Part shown: one piece after another, positions 1 to 8,099 of the stretch | How the letters are laid out: the number at the start of each line of letters is the position of its first letter | Numbering within the stretch: position 1 is the stretch's first letter | Assembly: GCF_028776105.2 (NCBI RefSeq) | Contig: NZ_CP145606.1 | Coordinates: 1,488,001-1,552,000 of the forward strand | Source of the DNA: Neisseria leonii | GTDB taxonomy: Bacteria > Pseudomonadota > Gammaproteobacteria > Burkholderiales > Neisseriaceae | Length of the DNA stretch: 64,000 bases | Reading direction: 5' to 3' | Notes under the pieces: generated by a model | The model's database searches: none | What the model was told of the DNA's origin: nothing | Seen by the model: the letters and a program-made list of their open reading frames with translations, nothing else | Program-made: the position numbers and the translations under genes

Positions 1-381
1 CCCGTTTTTGCCGCCGTGCAGGCACAGGACTACCGCCGCTTTGCCGAGACTGAAACGGCCGAACGCCGCGTGATGAATATGCCGCCCTACGGTTTTCAGA
101 CGGCCATACGCGCCGATGCCGCGCACTTGGCCGATGCCATGACGTTTCTCACCGATATTCATGCCGTTACCGCCCCGCTGACGGACGGGCAGGTTTCCGT
201 TTTCGGCCCTGCACCGATGTTGATGGCACGGCTGGCAGAGCGCGAGCGCGCGCAAGTGTTTCTCGAATCCGCCGACCGCCGCAGCCTGCACCGCGCCGTC
301 AGCCTGTGGGTGCAGGTGATGCAGCAGCACCGCGACGGGCGGATACGCTGGTCTGTCGATGTGGATCCGCAGGAAATGTAG
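1..381 (+). CDS. priA: Primosomal protein N' (PriA), C-terminal end only
   Basis: The frame is open from the first base of the window, so the 5' part of the gene lies outside; 126 residues are visible. They match the end of the PriA replication-restart helicase: an ERRVMNMPPYGFQTA stretch corresponding to the family's E-R-P-PP region, then a VFGPAPMLMARL segment and the typical ending RWSVDVDPQEM. PriA is a 3'-5' DNA helicase that reloads the replisome at stalled forks. The residues GFQTA at about 36-40 are encoded by a DUS in reverse orientation. The next gene (tsf) points toward it, with a repeat-filled gap between. Confidence 0.9.
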   Translation, partial: PVFAAVQAQDYRRFAETETAERRVMNMPPYGFQTAIRADAAHLADAMTFLTDIHAVTAPLTDGQVSVFGPAPMLMARLAERERAQVFLESADRRSLHRAVSLWVQVMQQHRDGRIRWSVDVDPQEM

Positions 382-401
382 CCGCCCGGTTCGGCACGGC
401 C

Positions 402-746
402 GTGTCGGATTCGGGAATCCGGCCTACGCCTGAAATTCAAAAATCCGCCCCACGCCTCCTAACCGAACGCAAACAACCCGTGTAGGTCGGATACTCCGTA
501 TCCGACACCGCCGCCCGCTTTTCCCCCTGATTCAACAGTCCGAACGGCTGTAACCGCTCGTGTCGGATTCGAGAATCCGACCTACGCCTGCTGAAATTCA
601 AAAATCCGCCCCACGCCTCCTAACCGAACGCAAGCAATCCGTGTAGGTCGGATACTCCGTATCCGACACCGCCGCCCGCTTTTCCTCCTGCTTCGGCAGT
701 CCGAACGGCTGTAACCGCTCGTGTCGGATTCGAGAATCCGACCTGC
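402..746. repeat. Tandem 161-bp duplication carrying five REP-like palindromes
   Basis: The 447-bp gap between priA and tsf holds no gene. It contains a unit of about 160 bp present twice in tandem (402-559 and 560-720), with the start of a third copy at 721-746. The copies differ only by a 3-base insertion and a few substitutions. Each unit carries two REP-like palindromes in opposite orientation: GTGTCGGATTC..GAATCCGACCTAC at 402-427, 560-585 and 721-746, and GTAGGTCGGATACTCCGTAT.. at 482-508 and 643-669. See the other REP-like entries for the same family elsewhere. Confidence 0.85.
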
Positions 747-781
747 GCCCGATTTTGTCGGACTCAAAAACCCGATGCGCA

Positions 782-810
782 TAAAAAACACCTGCCGTTC
801 GGGCAGGTGT
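782..810 (-). terminator. Rho-independent terminator of rpsB-tsf
   Basis: Read on the minus strand this is ACACCTGCC, loop CGAAC, GGCAGGTGT followed by TTTTTTAT: a 9-bp stem with a U-run about 20 bases past the tsf stop codon. Confidence 0.85.
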
Positions 811-828
811 CTGCGTGTGCTTGCCGGT

Positions 829-1683
829 TTATACTTTGGCGGCAGCGGCCACTTCGGCGGCATAATCGACAACGGCTTTTTCAATGCCGTCGCCCACTTT
901 GTAGCGCACGAAAGACAGCACTTCGGTGCCGTTTTCTTTCAGGAACTGTGCCACGGTTTGATCGGGGTTCATGACAAACGCTTGGCCGTTCAGGGTGATT
1001 TCGGCCAGGAATTTCTTGATGCGGCCACCGACCATTTTGGCGGCGATGTCGGCCGGTTTGCCCGACTCGATGGCCTGCTGGGTATAGATACGGCGCTCTT
1101 TTTCCACCAGGTCGGCATCGACTTCGGCTTCGCTCACGCATTGCGGCTTGGCGGCAACAATGTGCATACCGACTTTGCGCGCCACGTCTTCGGAACCTTT
1201 GAACTCGACCAAAACGCCTTCTGTCGCCAGCGCGCCGTGAATGTAGGCGGTCAGGCTGTCGGCGGTTTCAATCAGCTGGAAGCGGCGTACGGACATATTT
1301 TCGCCCAGTTTGGCGATAATGGCTTTGCGCTCTTCTTCCACCAGTCCGCTCAACTCTTCGACGGTGGCCGGTTTTTTGGCAACGGCGGTCTTGGCTACCG
1401 AGTTGGCAAAGGCGACAAAGCCTTCGTCTTTGGCGACAAAGTCGGTTTCGCAGTTCACTTCGACCAGCGCACCCACGTTGCCTTCAACGGCATAAGCCAG
1501 AACGCCTTCGGCAGCCGTACGGCCGGCCAGTTTGCCGGCTTTCGCGCCGGATTTGATGCGCAGGATTTCTTCGGCTTTTTCCATATCGCCTTCGGCTTCA
1601 ACGAGGGCTTTTTTACATTCCATCATGCCCAAGCCGGTGGCGGCGCGCAGATCGGCCACCATTTTTGCAGTAATTTCTGCCAT
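829..1683 (-). CDS. tsf: Elongation factor Ts
   Basis: EF-Ts is the nucleotide exchange factor that recycles EF-Tu from GDP to GTP in the cytoplasm. The 284-residue product has the family length. The N-terminal UBA-like domain (about 1-55) starts [20 protein letters not shown], and the signature TDFVAKDE that contacts EF-Tu is at 80-87, followed by the two dimerisation-like core subdomains. It lies directly downstream of rpsB on the same strand, the usual rpsB-tsf operon. The start is the first Met of the UBA domain, preceded by AGGAGACACAAT. A strong terminator follows. Confidence 0.97.
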   Translation of the reverse strand: MAEITAKMVADLRAATGLGMMECKKALVEAEGDMEKAEEILRIKSGAKAGKLAGRTAAEGVLAYAVEGNVGALVEVNCETDFVAKDEGFVAFANSVAKTAVAKKPATVEELSGLVEEERKAIIAKLGENMSVRRFQLIETADSLTAYIHGALATEGVLVEFKGSEDVARKVGMHIVAAKPQCVSEAEVDADLVEKERRIYTQQAIESGKPADIAAKMVGGRIKKFLAEITLNGQAFVMNPDQTVAQFLKENGTEVLSFVRYKVGDGIEKAVVDYAAEVAAAAKV

Positions 1684-1707
1684 ATTGTGTCTCCTAAACG
1701 GGAAAGG

Positions 1708-1789
1708 CAGGCCGCCGTGCGGCCTGTGTGAATGGGGCGGCCGTCTGAAAGTACGGTACGGAACACCGCTGCCCGTTTTCAGACGGCCT
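1708..1789 (-). other. rpsB-tsf spacer with a hairpin and an inverted DUS pair
   Basis: The spacer between rpsB and tsf holds a short perfect hairpin (CAGGCCG, loop CCGTG, CGGCCTG at 1708-1726) and two DUS in inverted orientation (1737-1750 and 1776-1789). Neither is followed by a long U-run, so they could partly attenuate tsf transcription or just be uptake sites. Attenuation is inference. Confidence 0.5.
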
Positions 1790-1812
1790 CTGTGCCTCAG
1801 GTGCAGCCGGAA

Positions 1813-2547
1813 TTATTCGGCGGCTTCCTGTGCGGCTTGGGCAGCGGCGGCCACTTCGGCCACAGCCTGATTTTTGCCTTCCAACACGGCATCGGCCATG
1901 CCGCGGCAGTACAGACGGATGGCTTTGGCCGAGTCGTCGTTGCCCGGAATCACGTGTTTCACGCCGTCGGGGCTGTTGTTGGTATCCACCACGGCAATCA
2001 CGGGAATACCCAGCTTGGCCGCTTCAACCAGTGTGCCGTGCTGGTAGCCTGTATCGATGACGAAAATCGCATCGGGCAGGCCTTTCATGTTTTTAATGCC
2101 GCCCAAAGAGCGTTCCAGCTTTTCCACTTCGCGGGTCATGTCCAGCAGTTCTTTTTTATTGAAACCGCTGGCTTCGGCGTTTTCCAGAACGGCCGCTTTT
2201 TCTTCCAGACGCTTGATCGACTGTTTGACGGTTTTGTAGTTGGTCAGCATACCGCCCAACCAGCGGTGGTCTACATAAGGCATACCGGCGCGCTGGGCTT
2301 CTTCGCGCACGATTTCGCGTGCCTGGCGTTTGGTACCGACAAACAGCACGGTACCTTTGTTCGCCACCAGACGGCGCACCACTTCCTGTGCTTCGTGGAA
2401 CAGCGGCAGGGTTTTTTCCAGATTGATGATGTGGATTTTGTTGCGCGCGCCGAAAATGTACTGCTCCATTTTCGGGTTCCAGTAACGGGTTTGGTGGCCG
2501 AAGTGTACGCCGGCTTCCAGCATTTGGCGCATGGTAACTTGAGACAT
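1813..2547 (-). CDS. rpsB: 30S ribosomal protein S2
   Basis: S2 is a late-binding small-subunit protein that is needed for S1 attachment. The 244-residue protein begins [20 protein letters not shown], the S2 signature, and continues with RYWNPKM and the conserved [11 protein letters not shown]. The second S2 signature lies around [33 protein letters not shown] (residues about 158-190). The C-terminal tail is Ala/Glu-rich. It is the first gene of the rpsB-tsf operon and has a near-consensus promoter about 170 bases upstream, giving a long leader. An AAGGAAAA Shine-Dalgarno precedes the ATG. Confidence 0.97.
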   Translation of the reverse strand: MSQVTMRQMLEAGVHFGHQTRYWNPKMEQYIFGARNKIHIINLEKTLPLFHEAQEVVRRLVANKGTVLFVGTKRQAREIVREEAQRAGMPYVDHRWLGGMLTNYKTVKQSIKRLEEKAAVLENAEASGFNKKELLDMTREVEKLERSLGGIKNMKGLPDAIFVIDTGYQHGTLVEAAKLGIPVIAVVDTNNSPDGVKHVIPGNDDSAKAIRLYCRGMADAVLEGKNQAVAEVAAAAQAAQEAAE

Positions 2548-2713
2548 AGTTTTTCCTTAAAATGAAAGGGTTATCGCAAACATTCGCGCACAGAACCGCA
2601 CGGAAAACAGCCATTAAAAGCATGGCTGCCCCTTTTTCCGGTGCAGCACCCTTCGGGCGCGGAATGCGGGCTTGTAAAAAATAAGAAGTTCCCGCCAATC
2701 GGGAACGGGCGGG
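2548..2713 (-). promoter_or_regulatory. Long untranslated leader of rpsB
   Basis: Between the predicted start of transcription (near 2707) and the rpsB ATG lie about 160 untranslated bases. The transcript would begin almost at once with a perfect hairpin, GTTCCCG-ATTGG-CGGGAAC (2688-2706), with further GC-rich stretches below. Ribosomal protein operons often carry autoregulatory leaders, and S2 represses its own synthesis in E. coli. A regulatory role here is inference. Confidence 0.45.
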
Positions 2714-2742
2714 ATTATAGGGAAAAATATGCGGCAGGGCAA
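2714..2742 (-). promoter_or_regulatory. Sigma-70 promoter of rpsB-tsf
   Basis: On the minus strand TTGCCC (2742-2737) is followed after exactly 17 bases by a perfect TATAAT (2719-2714) and then a GC-rich discriminator (CCCGCCC) typical of stringently controlled ribosomal genes. Confidence 0.8.
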
Positions 2743-2788
2743 GGATTTAGCCCGCCGGATACGGATTTTTTACGCACGTCGGCCGCAT

Positions 2789-3661
2789 TCAGGCACGCGC
2801 ATCCAGTTCTTCGGCAATACGCTGCAAAAACGCCAGCCGCTCCGGCCTCACCGTACCGTTTTGTGCCGCTTCCTTGACCGCACAGCCGGGTTCCTGCCGG
2901 TGCCGGCAGTTGTGGAAGCGGCATTGCCCGGCCAAGCCGCGCATATCGGGCAGATAATGCAGCAAATCGGCCGCCTGCAAATGAAACAAGCCGAATTCCT
3001 GCAAACCCGGCGAGTCAATCAGATGGCTGCGGCTGTCCAAATCATACAGTTGGGCGTGGGTGGTGGTGTGGCGTCCGGCATCGAGTGCGGCGGAAATTTT
3101 TCCCGTGCGCGCCGCCTCTTTCCCCAACAAAGCGTTGGTCAGCGTGGATTTGCCCATGCCCGACTGGCCAAGAAAAATACCGGTGGCGTTTTCCAGCCAC
3201 GGCCGCAACACTTCGGCACTTTCCAGTGCGCACACCCTGACGGCGGGATAGCCCAAACCGCGGTAAAACGCCAGCTTGTCCCACCAGTCCCGGGTTTGCG
3301 GCAGGTCGGCCTTGTTCAGCACAATCACAGGCTCGATGCCGCCCGCCTCGGCCGCCAGCAAAGCGCGCTGCAACAGCATTTCGCTGGGCGCGGGCACCGC
3401 CGCCAGCACGATAAACACCCTGTCCACATTGGCGGCAATCAGCTTGGTGCGCCGCGCGTCCTGCCGGTAAAGCAGGCTGGCGCGCGGCAGATAACCGGCA
3501 ATCACCGCCTGCTCGCCGTTCTGCACCTCGATTTCCACCCAATCGCCGCAGGCAAAATCCACCCGCTTCTTGCGCGTGGTGGCATCGTATACCCGCCCGG
3601 CAGCCGTGCGGACGGTATAACGGCGGCCGTAACTGGCGATAATGCGGGCGGTATCGGTCAT
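2789..3661 (-). CDS. rsgA: Ribosome small-subunit-dependent GTPase RsgA
   Basis: RsgA is a circularly permuted GTPase that checks maturation of the 30S subunit and releases RbfA. With this start (290 residues) the domains are an N-terminal OB fold (about 1-75), then the permuted G domain with G4 NKAD at 116-119, G1 GQSGMGKST at 165-173 and G3 DSPG at 216-219, and finally a zinc site C247-C252-H254-C260. An in-frame ATG 16 codons upstream (3709) would give 306 residues, but the intervening bases contain a possible -10 (TAGAAT) and the family homology starts near MTDTARIIASYGRRY, so the inner start is preferred. Neither start has a strong Shine-Dalgarno. Confidence 0.93.
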   Translation of the reverse strand: MTDTARIIASYGRRYTVRTAAGRVYDATTRKKRVDFACGDWVEIEVQNGEQAVIAGYLPRASLLYRQDARRTKLIAANVDRVFIVLAAVPAPSEMLLQRALLAAEAGGIEPVIVLNKADLPQTRDWWDKLAFYRGLGYPAVRVCALESAEVLRPWLENATGIFLGQSGMGKSTLTNALLGKEAARTGKISAALDAGRHTTTHAQLYDLDSRSHLIDSPGLQEFGLFHLQAADLLHYLPDMRGLAGQCRFHNCRHRQEPGCAVKEAAQNGTVRPERLAFLQRIAEELDARA

Positions 3662-3710
3662 GGCAGGCTTTGCGTCAGTCAAAAGCAGCGATTCTACCGC
3701 AAACGGCATC

Positions 3711-3743
3711 AGGCCGTCTGAAAAACGGGTTTTCAGACGGCCT
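3711..3743. terminator. Perfect inverted DUS pair
   Basis: AGGCCGTCTGAAAA, loop ACGGG, TTTTCAGACGGCCT: a 14-bp perfect stem made of two DUS between the MFS gene and rsgA. It can terminate transcription in either direction and also acts as an uptake site. Confidence 0.65.
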
Positions 3744-3846
3744 TACTCCCGACTCATCATGATATATTTGATTTTTAAACGGCCGGACTAGGAGTTATAA
3801 CGAATCTGTATAGCGTGCCCGCAGGCGGTATCCGTTTCAGACGGCC

Positions 3847-3874
3847 AAAAAAAACCTGCCGCAGGCGGCAGGTT
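3847..3874 (-). terminator. Rho-independent terminator of the MFS gene
   Basis: Minus strand: AACCTGCC, loop GCCTGC, GGCAGGTT running straight into eight T, just past the MFS stop codon. Confidence 0.85.
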
Positions 3875-3885
3875 CGGAGGCGGGC

Positions 3886-5211
3886 TCAACTGCCGCCGTA
3901 CAGTTTCTGTTTGAGCAGCAGGCAGGCACTCAGCAGCAGCGAAGGTACGGACAGAATCAGGAAGATGGCGGTAAAGTCCAGCTGCCACGCCACCAGCTGG
4001 CCGGTCAGAAAGGTGCCGGCGATGGCGCCGAAGCGGCCGATGCCCAGCATCCACGACACGCCCGTGGTGCGGCAGCCTGTGGGGTAGAATTTGGCCGCCA
4101 GTGCGGGCAGCGAGGATTGGGCGGTGTTCTGCATCACGCCGGCAAACAGGACCACGGCAATCAATACGCCCACGCCCTGCCCCAACGCCCAGCCGATGCA
4201 GGCAACGGATGCGGCCGTCAGGAAAGAGAGCAGGGCAATCAGTTTGTTGCCGTTGAAGCGGTCCATCAGATAGCCGTTGAATACCGCGCCCAAGCCGCCC
4301 AGGGCAAACAGGCCGGAAATGCGCGGCCCCCATTCAGACGGCATACCGGCTTCTTTAAACAGTACCGGCATCCAGTTGATCATGGCATAGAAAATAATCA
4401 GGCCGCTGAAATAGGCCAGCCAGAGCAGCAGCGATCCGGTGCGGAAATGTCTGCCCAAAACGGTCGCCATCGGGTTGGCATCGCGTGCGTTGTGCTGCTC
4501 GTTTACCGCAAAGTGTGCGTGGGACAAATCCGCCTGCGGGTTAATCCGTTGCAGGATGGCACGCACTTCGGCGGCCGGGCGGTTGCGCTGCACCAGAAAC
4601 GACGGCGAGCGCGGCAGCAGCACCATCATCAGCACGCCCAAGGCCAGCGGCACCAGCCCCGACCACATCAGTGCGGCACGCCAACCGTATTCGGGAATCA
4701 GCCACGCGGCGGCAAAACCGCCCGCCGCCGCACCGACAGGGAAACCGCAGAACATGGTATTCACAATCAGGGCGCGTTTGCGGTCGGGGCAGAATTCGGA
4801 CAGCAGCGTGACCGCGTTGGGCATCGCCGCACCCAAACCCAGGCCGGTAATAAAACGCAAAACGGTCAGCTGGGTCAGGTTTTCGGCAAAAGCGGAAACG
4901 GCGCAGACGGCGGAAAACAGTATGACCGAAAACGTCAGCACGACTTTGCGGCCGATTTTGTCGGCCACCGGCCCGAACGACACCGCGCCGACCGCCAGGC
5001 CGAACAGGGCCGCACTCAAAACGGGTGCCAATTGCTTTTTCTCGATGCCCCAGTCGACAAGCAGACTGGGGGCGATGTAGCCGATGGCGGCGGTATCCAT
5101 GCCGTCGAAAAAGGCCACCAGAAAGCAGACGGCAAAAATCAGCCACTGATAGGGCGAAAAGCGCGATTCGTTGAGAAACTGCTGGATATTGACGGTTTCT
5201 GCCGGTTTCAT
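3886..5211 (-). CDS. MFS transporter, aromatic acid:H+ symporter (AAHS) type
   Basis: A 441-residue major facilitator protein with about 12 membrane segments. The first segment, with the AAHS-type DGMDTAAIGYIAPSL motif (about 31-45), resembles PcaK/BenK, which import 4-hydroxybenzoate or benzoate with protons. The MFS loop 2-3 motif appears as GPVADKIGRK and a second signature GLGLGAAMPNAVTLLSEF follows. No aromatic-ring degradation genes lie nearby, so the substrate is unknown; it may be another weak acid. The start MKPAETV is chosen because GGAGAGAA lies just before it; the open frame extends 70 codons further upstream through non-coding sequence. The gene stands alone, with its own terminator. 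Confidence 0.85.
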   Translation of the reverse strand: MKPAETVNIQQFLNESRFSPYQWLIFAVCFLVAFFDGMDTAAIGYIAPSLLVDWGIEKKQLAPVLSAALFGLAVGAVSFGPVADKIGRKVVLTFSVILFSAVCAVSAFAENLTQLTVLRFITGLGLGAAMPNAVTLLSEFCPDRKRALIVNTMFCGFPVGAAAGGFAAAWLIPEYGWRAALMWSGLVPLALGVLMMVLLPRSPSFLVQRNRPAAEVRAILQRINPQADLSHAHFAVNEQHNARDANPMATVLGRHFRTGSLLLWLAYFSGLIIFYAMINWMPVLFKEAGMPSEWGPRISGLFALGGLGAVFNGYLMDRFNGNKLIALLSFLTAASVACIGWALGQGVGVLIAVVLFAGVMQNTAQSSLPALAAKFYPTGCRTTGVSWMLGIGRFGAIAGTFLTGQLVAWQLDFTAIFLILSVPSLLLSACLLLKQKLYGGS

Positions 5212-5368
5212 CTTTCTCTCCTGTATTGCTGTTATGGTGTACGGATTATTGAAGAGATACAAAACGGAAAAAAGCACCTGTGCCGCATAGGTGTTATAAC
5301 AAATTTGGATAACGCGGCTGTAAAAAAACCGTTTCAACAACGGGGTCGGAACGGTCGGTATCGGTTGA

Positions 5369-5412
5369 GGCCGTCTGAAAACGGTTTGACGGCAACGGTT
5401 TTCAGACGGCCC
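5369..5412 (-). terminator. Inverted DUS pair at the end of ispA
   Basis: GGCCGTCTGAAAAC (5369-5382) and GTTTTCAGACGGCC (5399-5412) form a long stem just at and after the ispA stop, and probably terminate the xseB-ispA transcript. Confidence 0.65.
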
Positions 5413-5417
5413 GGCTG

Positions 5418-6332
5418 TCAATGGGTGCGCGCCACAACGAATTGTGCCAATTGGCGCAGGCGCAGGGCGCGACCGTCGAAGTCTGCCAATTCGGCCAATG
5501 CCCCGTCAATCAGATGGTGCGCATAATTTTTGGCTTCGGCCAAACCCATCAGCCGGACATAGGTCGGCTTGTCGTTGTCGGCATCTTTGCCGGCGGTTTT
5601 GCCCAAAGTGGCGGTATCCGCTTCGCAGTCGAGCACGTCGTCCACCACTTGAAACGCCAGCCCGATTTGGCCGGCATAAGCGTCCAGACGCGCCAAAGCC
5701 GCCGTATCCAAATCTTCGCAGCACAGCGCGCCCATACGCACGGCGGCACGGATCAGCGCACCGGTTTTCAGGCGGTGCATCTGTTCCAGCTCGGGCCGGG
5801 TCATCGGCAGGCCGACATGGGCCAAATCGACCGCCTGCCCGCCCGCCATGCCCAAACTGCCTGCCGCACGCGCCAAAACGGCCACCTGCGCCAGTCTGCG
5901 CCGTGCGCCGTCTGCCGTGTCGGCCGCTTCGCCGTCGCCGCTGCTCAGAATATCGAACGCCAGCGTTTGCAGGGCATCGCCGGCCAAGAGCGCGGTGGCT
6001 TCGCCATACTGCACATGGCAGGTCGGTTTGCCCCGGCGCAGGCTGTCGTTGTCCATCGCGGGCATATCGTCGTGCACCAGCGAATAGACATGAATCAGCT
6101 CCACCGCCGCCATCACGCGCGTCAAAGCCGCCGTGTCCGCCCTGCCCAATTCGGCCGCCGCCGCCGCCAGCATCGGCCGCAGGCGTTTGCCGCCGCCCAG
6201 CGCGGTATAGCGCATCGCTTCGTGCAAACGCACGGGCAGGCTGTTTTCAGACGGCATCAACCGTGCCAACGCATCTTCCGTCTGCGCCTGCACCGCCCGC
6301 TGCCACAGGGCAAAATCATTCGCTGTGTTCAA
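5418..6332 (-). CDS. ispA: Polyprenyl synthetase, probable farnesyl diphosphate synthase
   Basis: Condenses isopentenyl diphosphate with dimethylallyl and geranyl diphosphate to farnesyl diphosphate, the precursor of undecaprenyl carriers and quinones. The 304-residue protein is all-alpha, with the first Asp-rich motif DDMPAMDND at 88-96 (preceded by HVYSLVHD) and the second, DDVLDCEAD, at 231-239, plus the IPP-binding GGGKRLRP at 46-53. Residues MPSEN at 26-30 are written by an AT-type DUS. The start overlaps the end of xseB by 17 bases, so the two are cotranscribed, the common xseB-ispA arrangement. Confidence 0.94.
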   Translation of the reverse strand: MNTANDFALWQRAVQAQTEDALARLMPSENSLPVRLHEAMRYTALGGGKRLRPMLAAAAAELGRADTAALTRVMAAVELIHVYSLVHDDMPAMDNDSLRRGKPTCHVQYGEATALLAGDALQTLAFDILSSGDGEAADTADGARRRLAQVAVLARAAGSLGMAGGQAVDLAHVGLPMTRPELEQMHRLKTGALIRAAVRMGALCCEDLDTAALARLDAYAGQIGLAFQVVDDVLDCEADTATLGKTAGKDADNDKPTYVRLMGLAEAKNYAHHLIDGALAELADFDGRALRLRQLAQFVVARTH

Positions 6333-6546
6333 GGTTCCATTCCTTCAACTGTTCTCCGTCCAATATTTGCAGCTTCTGCTCCACTTCGGCCAGCTTGTTC
6401 TGGCAATACTGCACCAGTCTGTTGCCCTCCTGATAGGCGGCCAGAGCCGCTTCCAGCGGCATATCGCCCGACTGCATCTGCTGCGTGAGCACTTCCAGAC
6501 GGCTTAATGCTTCTTCAAAAGACTTCGGCGCGGTCTGTTTCTTCAT
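6316..6546 (-). CDS. xseB: Exodeoxyribonuclease VII small subunit
   Basis: The 76-residue helical protein matches Xse[38 protein letters not shown] is the family core. Several copies bind each XseA to make the exonuclease that degrades single-stranded DNA into oligonucleotides. It overlaps ispA, and xseA is not in the window, as is usual. The end of the gene is within the ispA start region, so translation is probably coupled. Confidence 0.95.
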   Translation of the reverse strand: MKKQTAPKSFEEALSRLEVLTQQMQSGDMPLEAALAAYQEGNRLVQYCQNKLAEVEQKLQILDGEQLKEWNLEHSE

Positions 6547-6654
6547 CGCAATCCCCTTCGTTTTCCGGCCACAGCGGCAAAGCGGCTATTGTAGCATTGT
6601 TGCACACCGCATTAAGGCATAAAATAAGGGCTTTATTTTCAGTCGGAAACCATC

Positions 6655-8049
6655 ATGACCGTGAAAACCCGTTTCGCCCCCAGCCCCACGGGCTACCTGC
6701 ACATCGGCGGCGTACGCACCGCCCTGTTTTCGTGGGCTTTTGCCAAAAAACACCAAGGCAGATTTCTGCTGCGCATCGAAGACACCGATTTGGAACGTTC
6801 CACCGCCGAATCGGTCAATATCATTCTGGACGGCATGAAATGGGTGGGTCTGGATTATGCCAACGCCGATGACGTGGTCTATCAGACCCGCCGTTTCGAC
6901 CGCTATAAAGAAGTCATCGCCGAATTGCTCGAAAAAGGCCATGCCTACCACTGCTATTGCAGCAGAGAAGAGCTGGAAGCCATGCGCGAACAGGCGGAAA
7001 AAGACGGCACGGCTACATACGACCGCCGCTGGCGGCCCGAGCCGGGCAAAACCCTGCCGCCCGTACCCGAAGGCGTTACCCCCGTCGTCCGCTTCAAAAC
7101 CCCGACCGACGGCGTTACCCGCTGGCACGACCTGGTCAAAGGCGACATCGCCATTCCCAACGAAGCCTTGGACGACTTAATCATCGCCCGCGCCGACGGC
7201 ACGCCCACCTACAACTTCTGTGTGGTGGTAGACGATTTCGACATGGGTATCACCCACGTTATCCGCGGCGACGACCACGTCAACAATACGCCGAAACAGA
7301 TTAATATCCTGAAAGCCATCGGTGCCGAACTGCCCGAATACGCCCACCTGCCGATGATTCTCAACGAACAGGGCAAAAAAATCTCCAAGCGCAGCGGCGA
7401 CACCGTTGCCGTTACCGATTACGGCGCGATGGGCATTCTGCCCGAAGCCATGCTCAACTATCTGGCCCGCTTGGGCTGGGCACACGGCGACGATGAATTT
7501 TTTACCATGCGGCAGTTTATCGAATGGTTCGACTTAAAAGACGTTTCCCCCTCGCCCAGCCGCATGGATCTGAAAAAACTGTACTGGATTAACGGCGAAC
7601 ACATCAAAGCCATGTCCGATGCAGAACTGGCCGGACACGTCCGCCCCCGCCTCGAAATGCGCGGCATCGCCGACAGCACCCGCCCGCCGCTGGAAGACGT
7701 GCTGGCTTTGGTCAAAGACCGCGCACAGGATTTGAACACACTGGCCGACGAATGCCTGTATTTCTACGCCAAACAGACCCCGGCCGAAGCCGATACCGCC
7801 AAACACTGGGACGACGAAGCCGCCGCGCGTATGCTGCGCTTTGCCGACCGTCTCGAAAGCGTGAACGACTGGAACCCCGCCGCCATTCACGACTTATTCG
7901 CACCGTTTTGCGAAGCCGAAGGCATCAAAATGGGCAAACTCGGTATGCCGCTGCGCCTTGCCGTGGCCGGTACCGCCAAAACCCCGAGCGTCGATGAAGT
8001 GCTGGCTCTAATCGGCAAAGAAGAAGTCTTGCGCCGCATCCGCAGCTGA
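6655..8049 (+). CDS. gltX: Glutamyl-tRNA synthetase
   Basis: Class I aminoacyl-tRNA synthetase charging tRNA-Glu. The 464 residues start with FAPSPTGYLHIGGVRTA, the HIGH-type motif at 16-19. The KMSKS-type motif GKKISKRSGD lies at about 240-249. A helical anticodon-binding domain fills the C-terminal third. Length and order match the bacterial GltX family. It is divergent from xseB across about 110 bases and ends about 50 bases before the convergent M16 peptidase gene; one DUS (near 8084) lies in that gap. Confidence 0.97.
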   Translation: MTVKTRFAPSPTGYLHIGGVRTALFSWAFAKKHQGRFLLRIEDTDLERSTAESVNIILDGMKWVGLDYANADDVVYQTRRFDRYKEVIAELLEKGHAYHCYCSREELEAMREQAEKDGTATYDRRWRPEPGKTLPPVPEGVTPVVRFKTPTDGVTRWHDLVKGDIAIPNEALDDLIIARADGTPTYNFCVVVDDFDMGITHVIRGDDHVNNTPKQINILKAIGAELPEYAHLPMILNEQGKKISKRSGDTVAVTDYGAMGILPEAMLNYLARLGWAHGDDEFFTMRQFIEWFDLKDVSPSPSRMDLKKLYWINGEHIKAMSDAELAGHVRPRLEMRGIADSTRPPLEDVLALVKDRAQDLNTLADECLYFYAKQTPAEADTAKHWDDEAAARMLRFADRLESVNDWNPAAIHDLFAPFCEAEGIKMGKLGMPLRLAVAGTAKTPSVDEVLALIGKEEVLRRIRS

Positions 8050-8099
8050 TTGCCCGCAAACCGCAAAATTCCAGCACAGACAGGCCGTCTGAATCCCGC

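Noticed and set aside
560..585. Possible tRNA T-arm because of GATTCGAGAATCC
   Set aside because: The sequence is a short symmetric palindrome with no cloverleaf around it; no tRNA gene was found in the window.
1945..1965. parS-like half site (ACGTGTTTCACG) in rpsB
   Set aside because: Only one arm of the parS consensus is present and it is within a conserved coding region.
3659..3709. Longer RsgA start at 3709
   Set aside because: The extra 16 codons show no family similarity and overlap a possible -10 box; kept only as an alternative.
4117..5526. 469-residue frame opposite the MFS transporter
   Set aside because: Antisense shadow rich in Arg, Gln and His without membrane or domain pattern.
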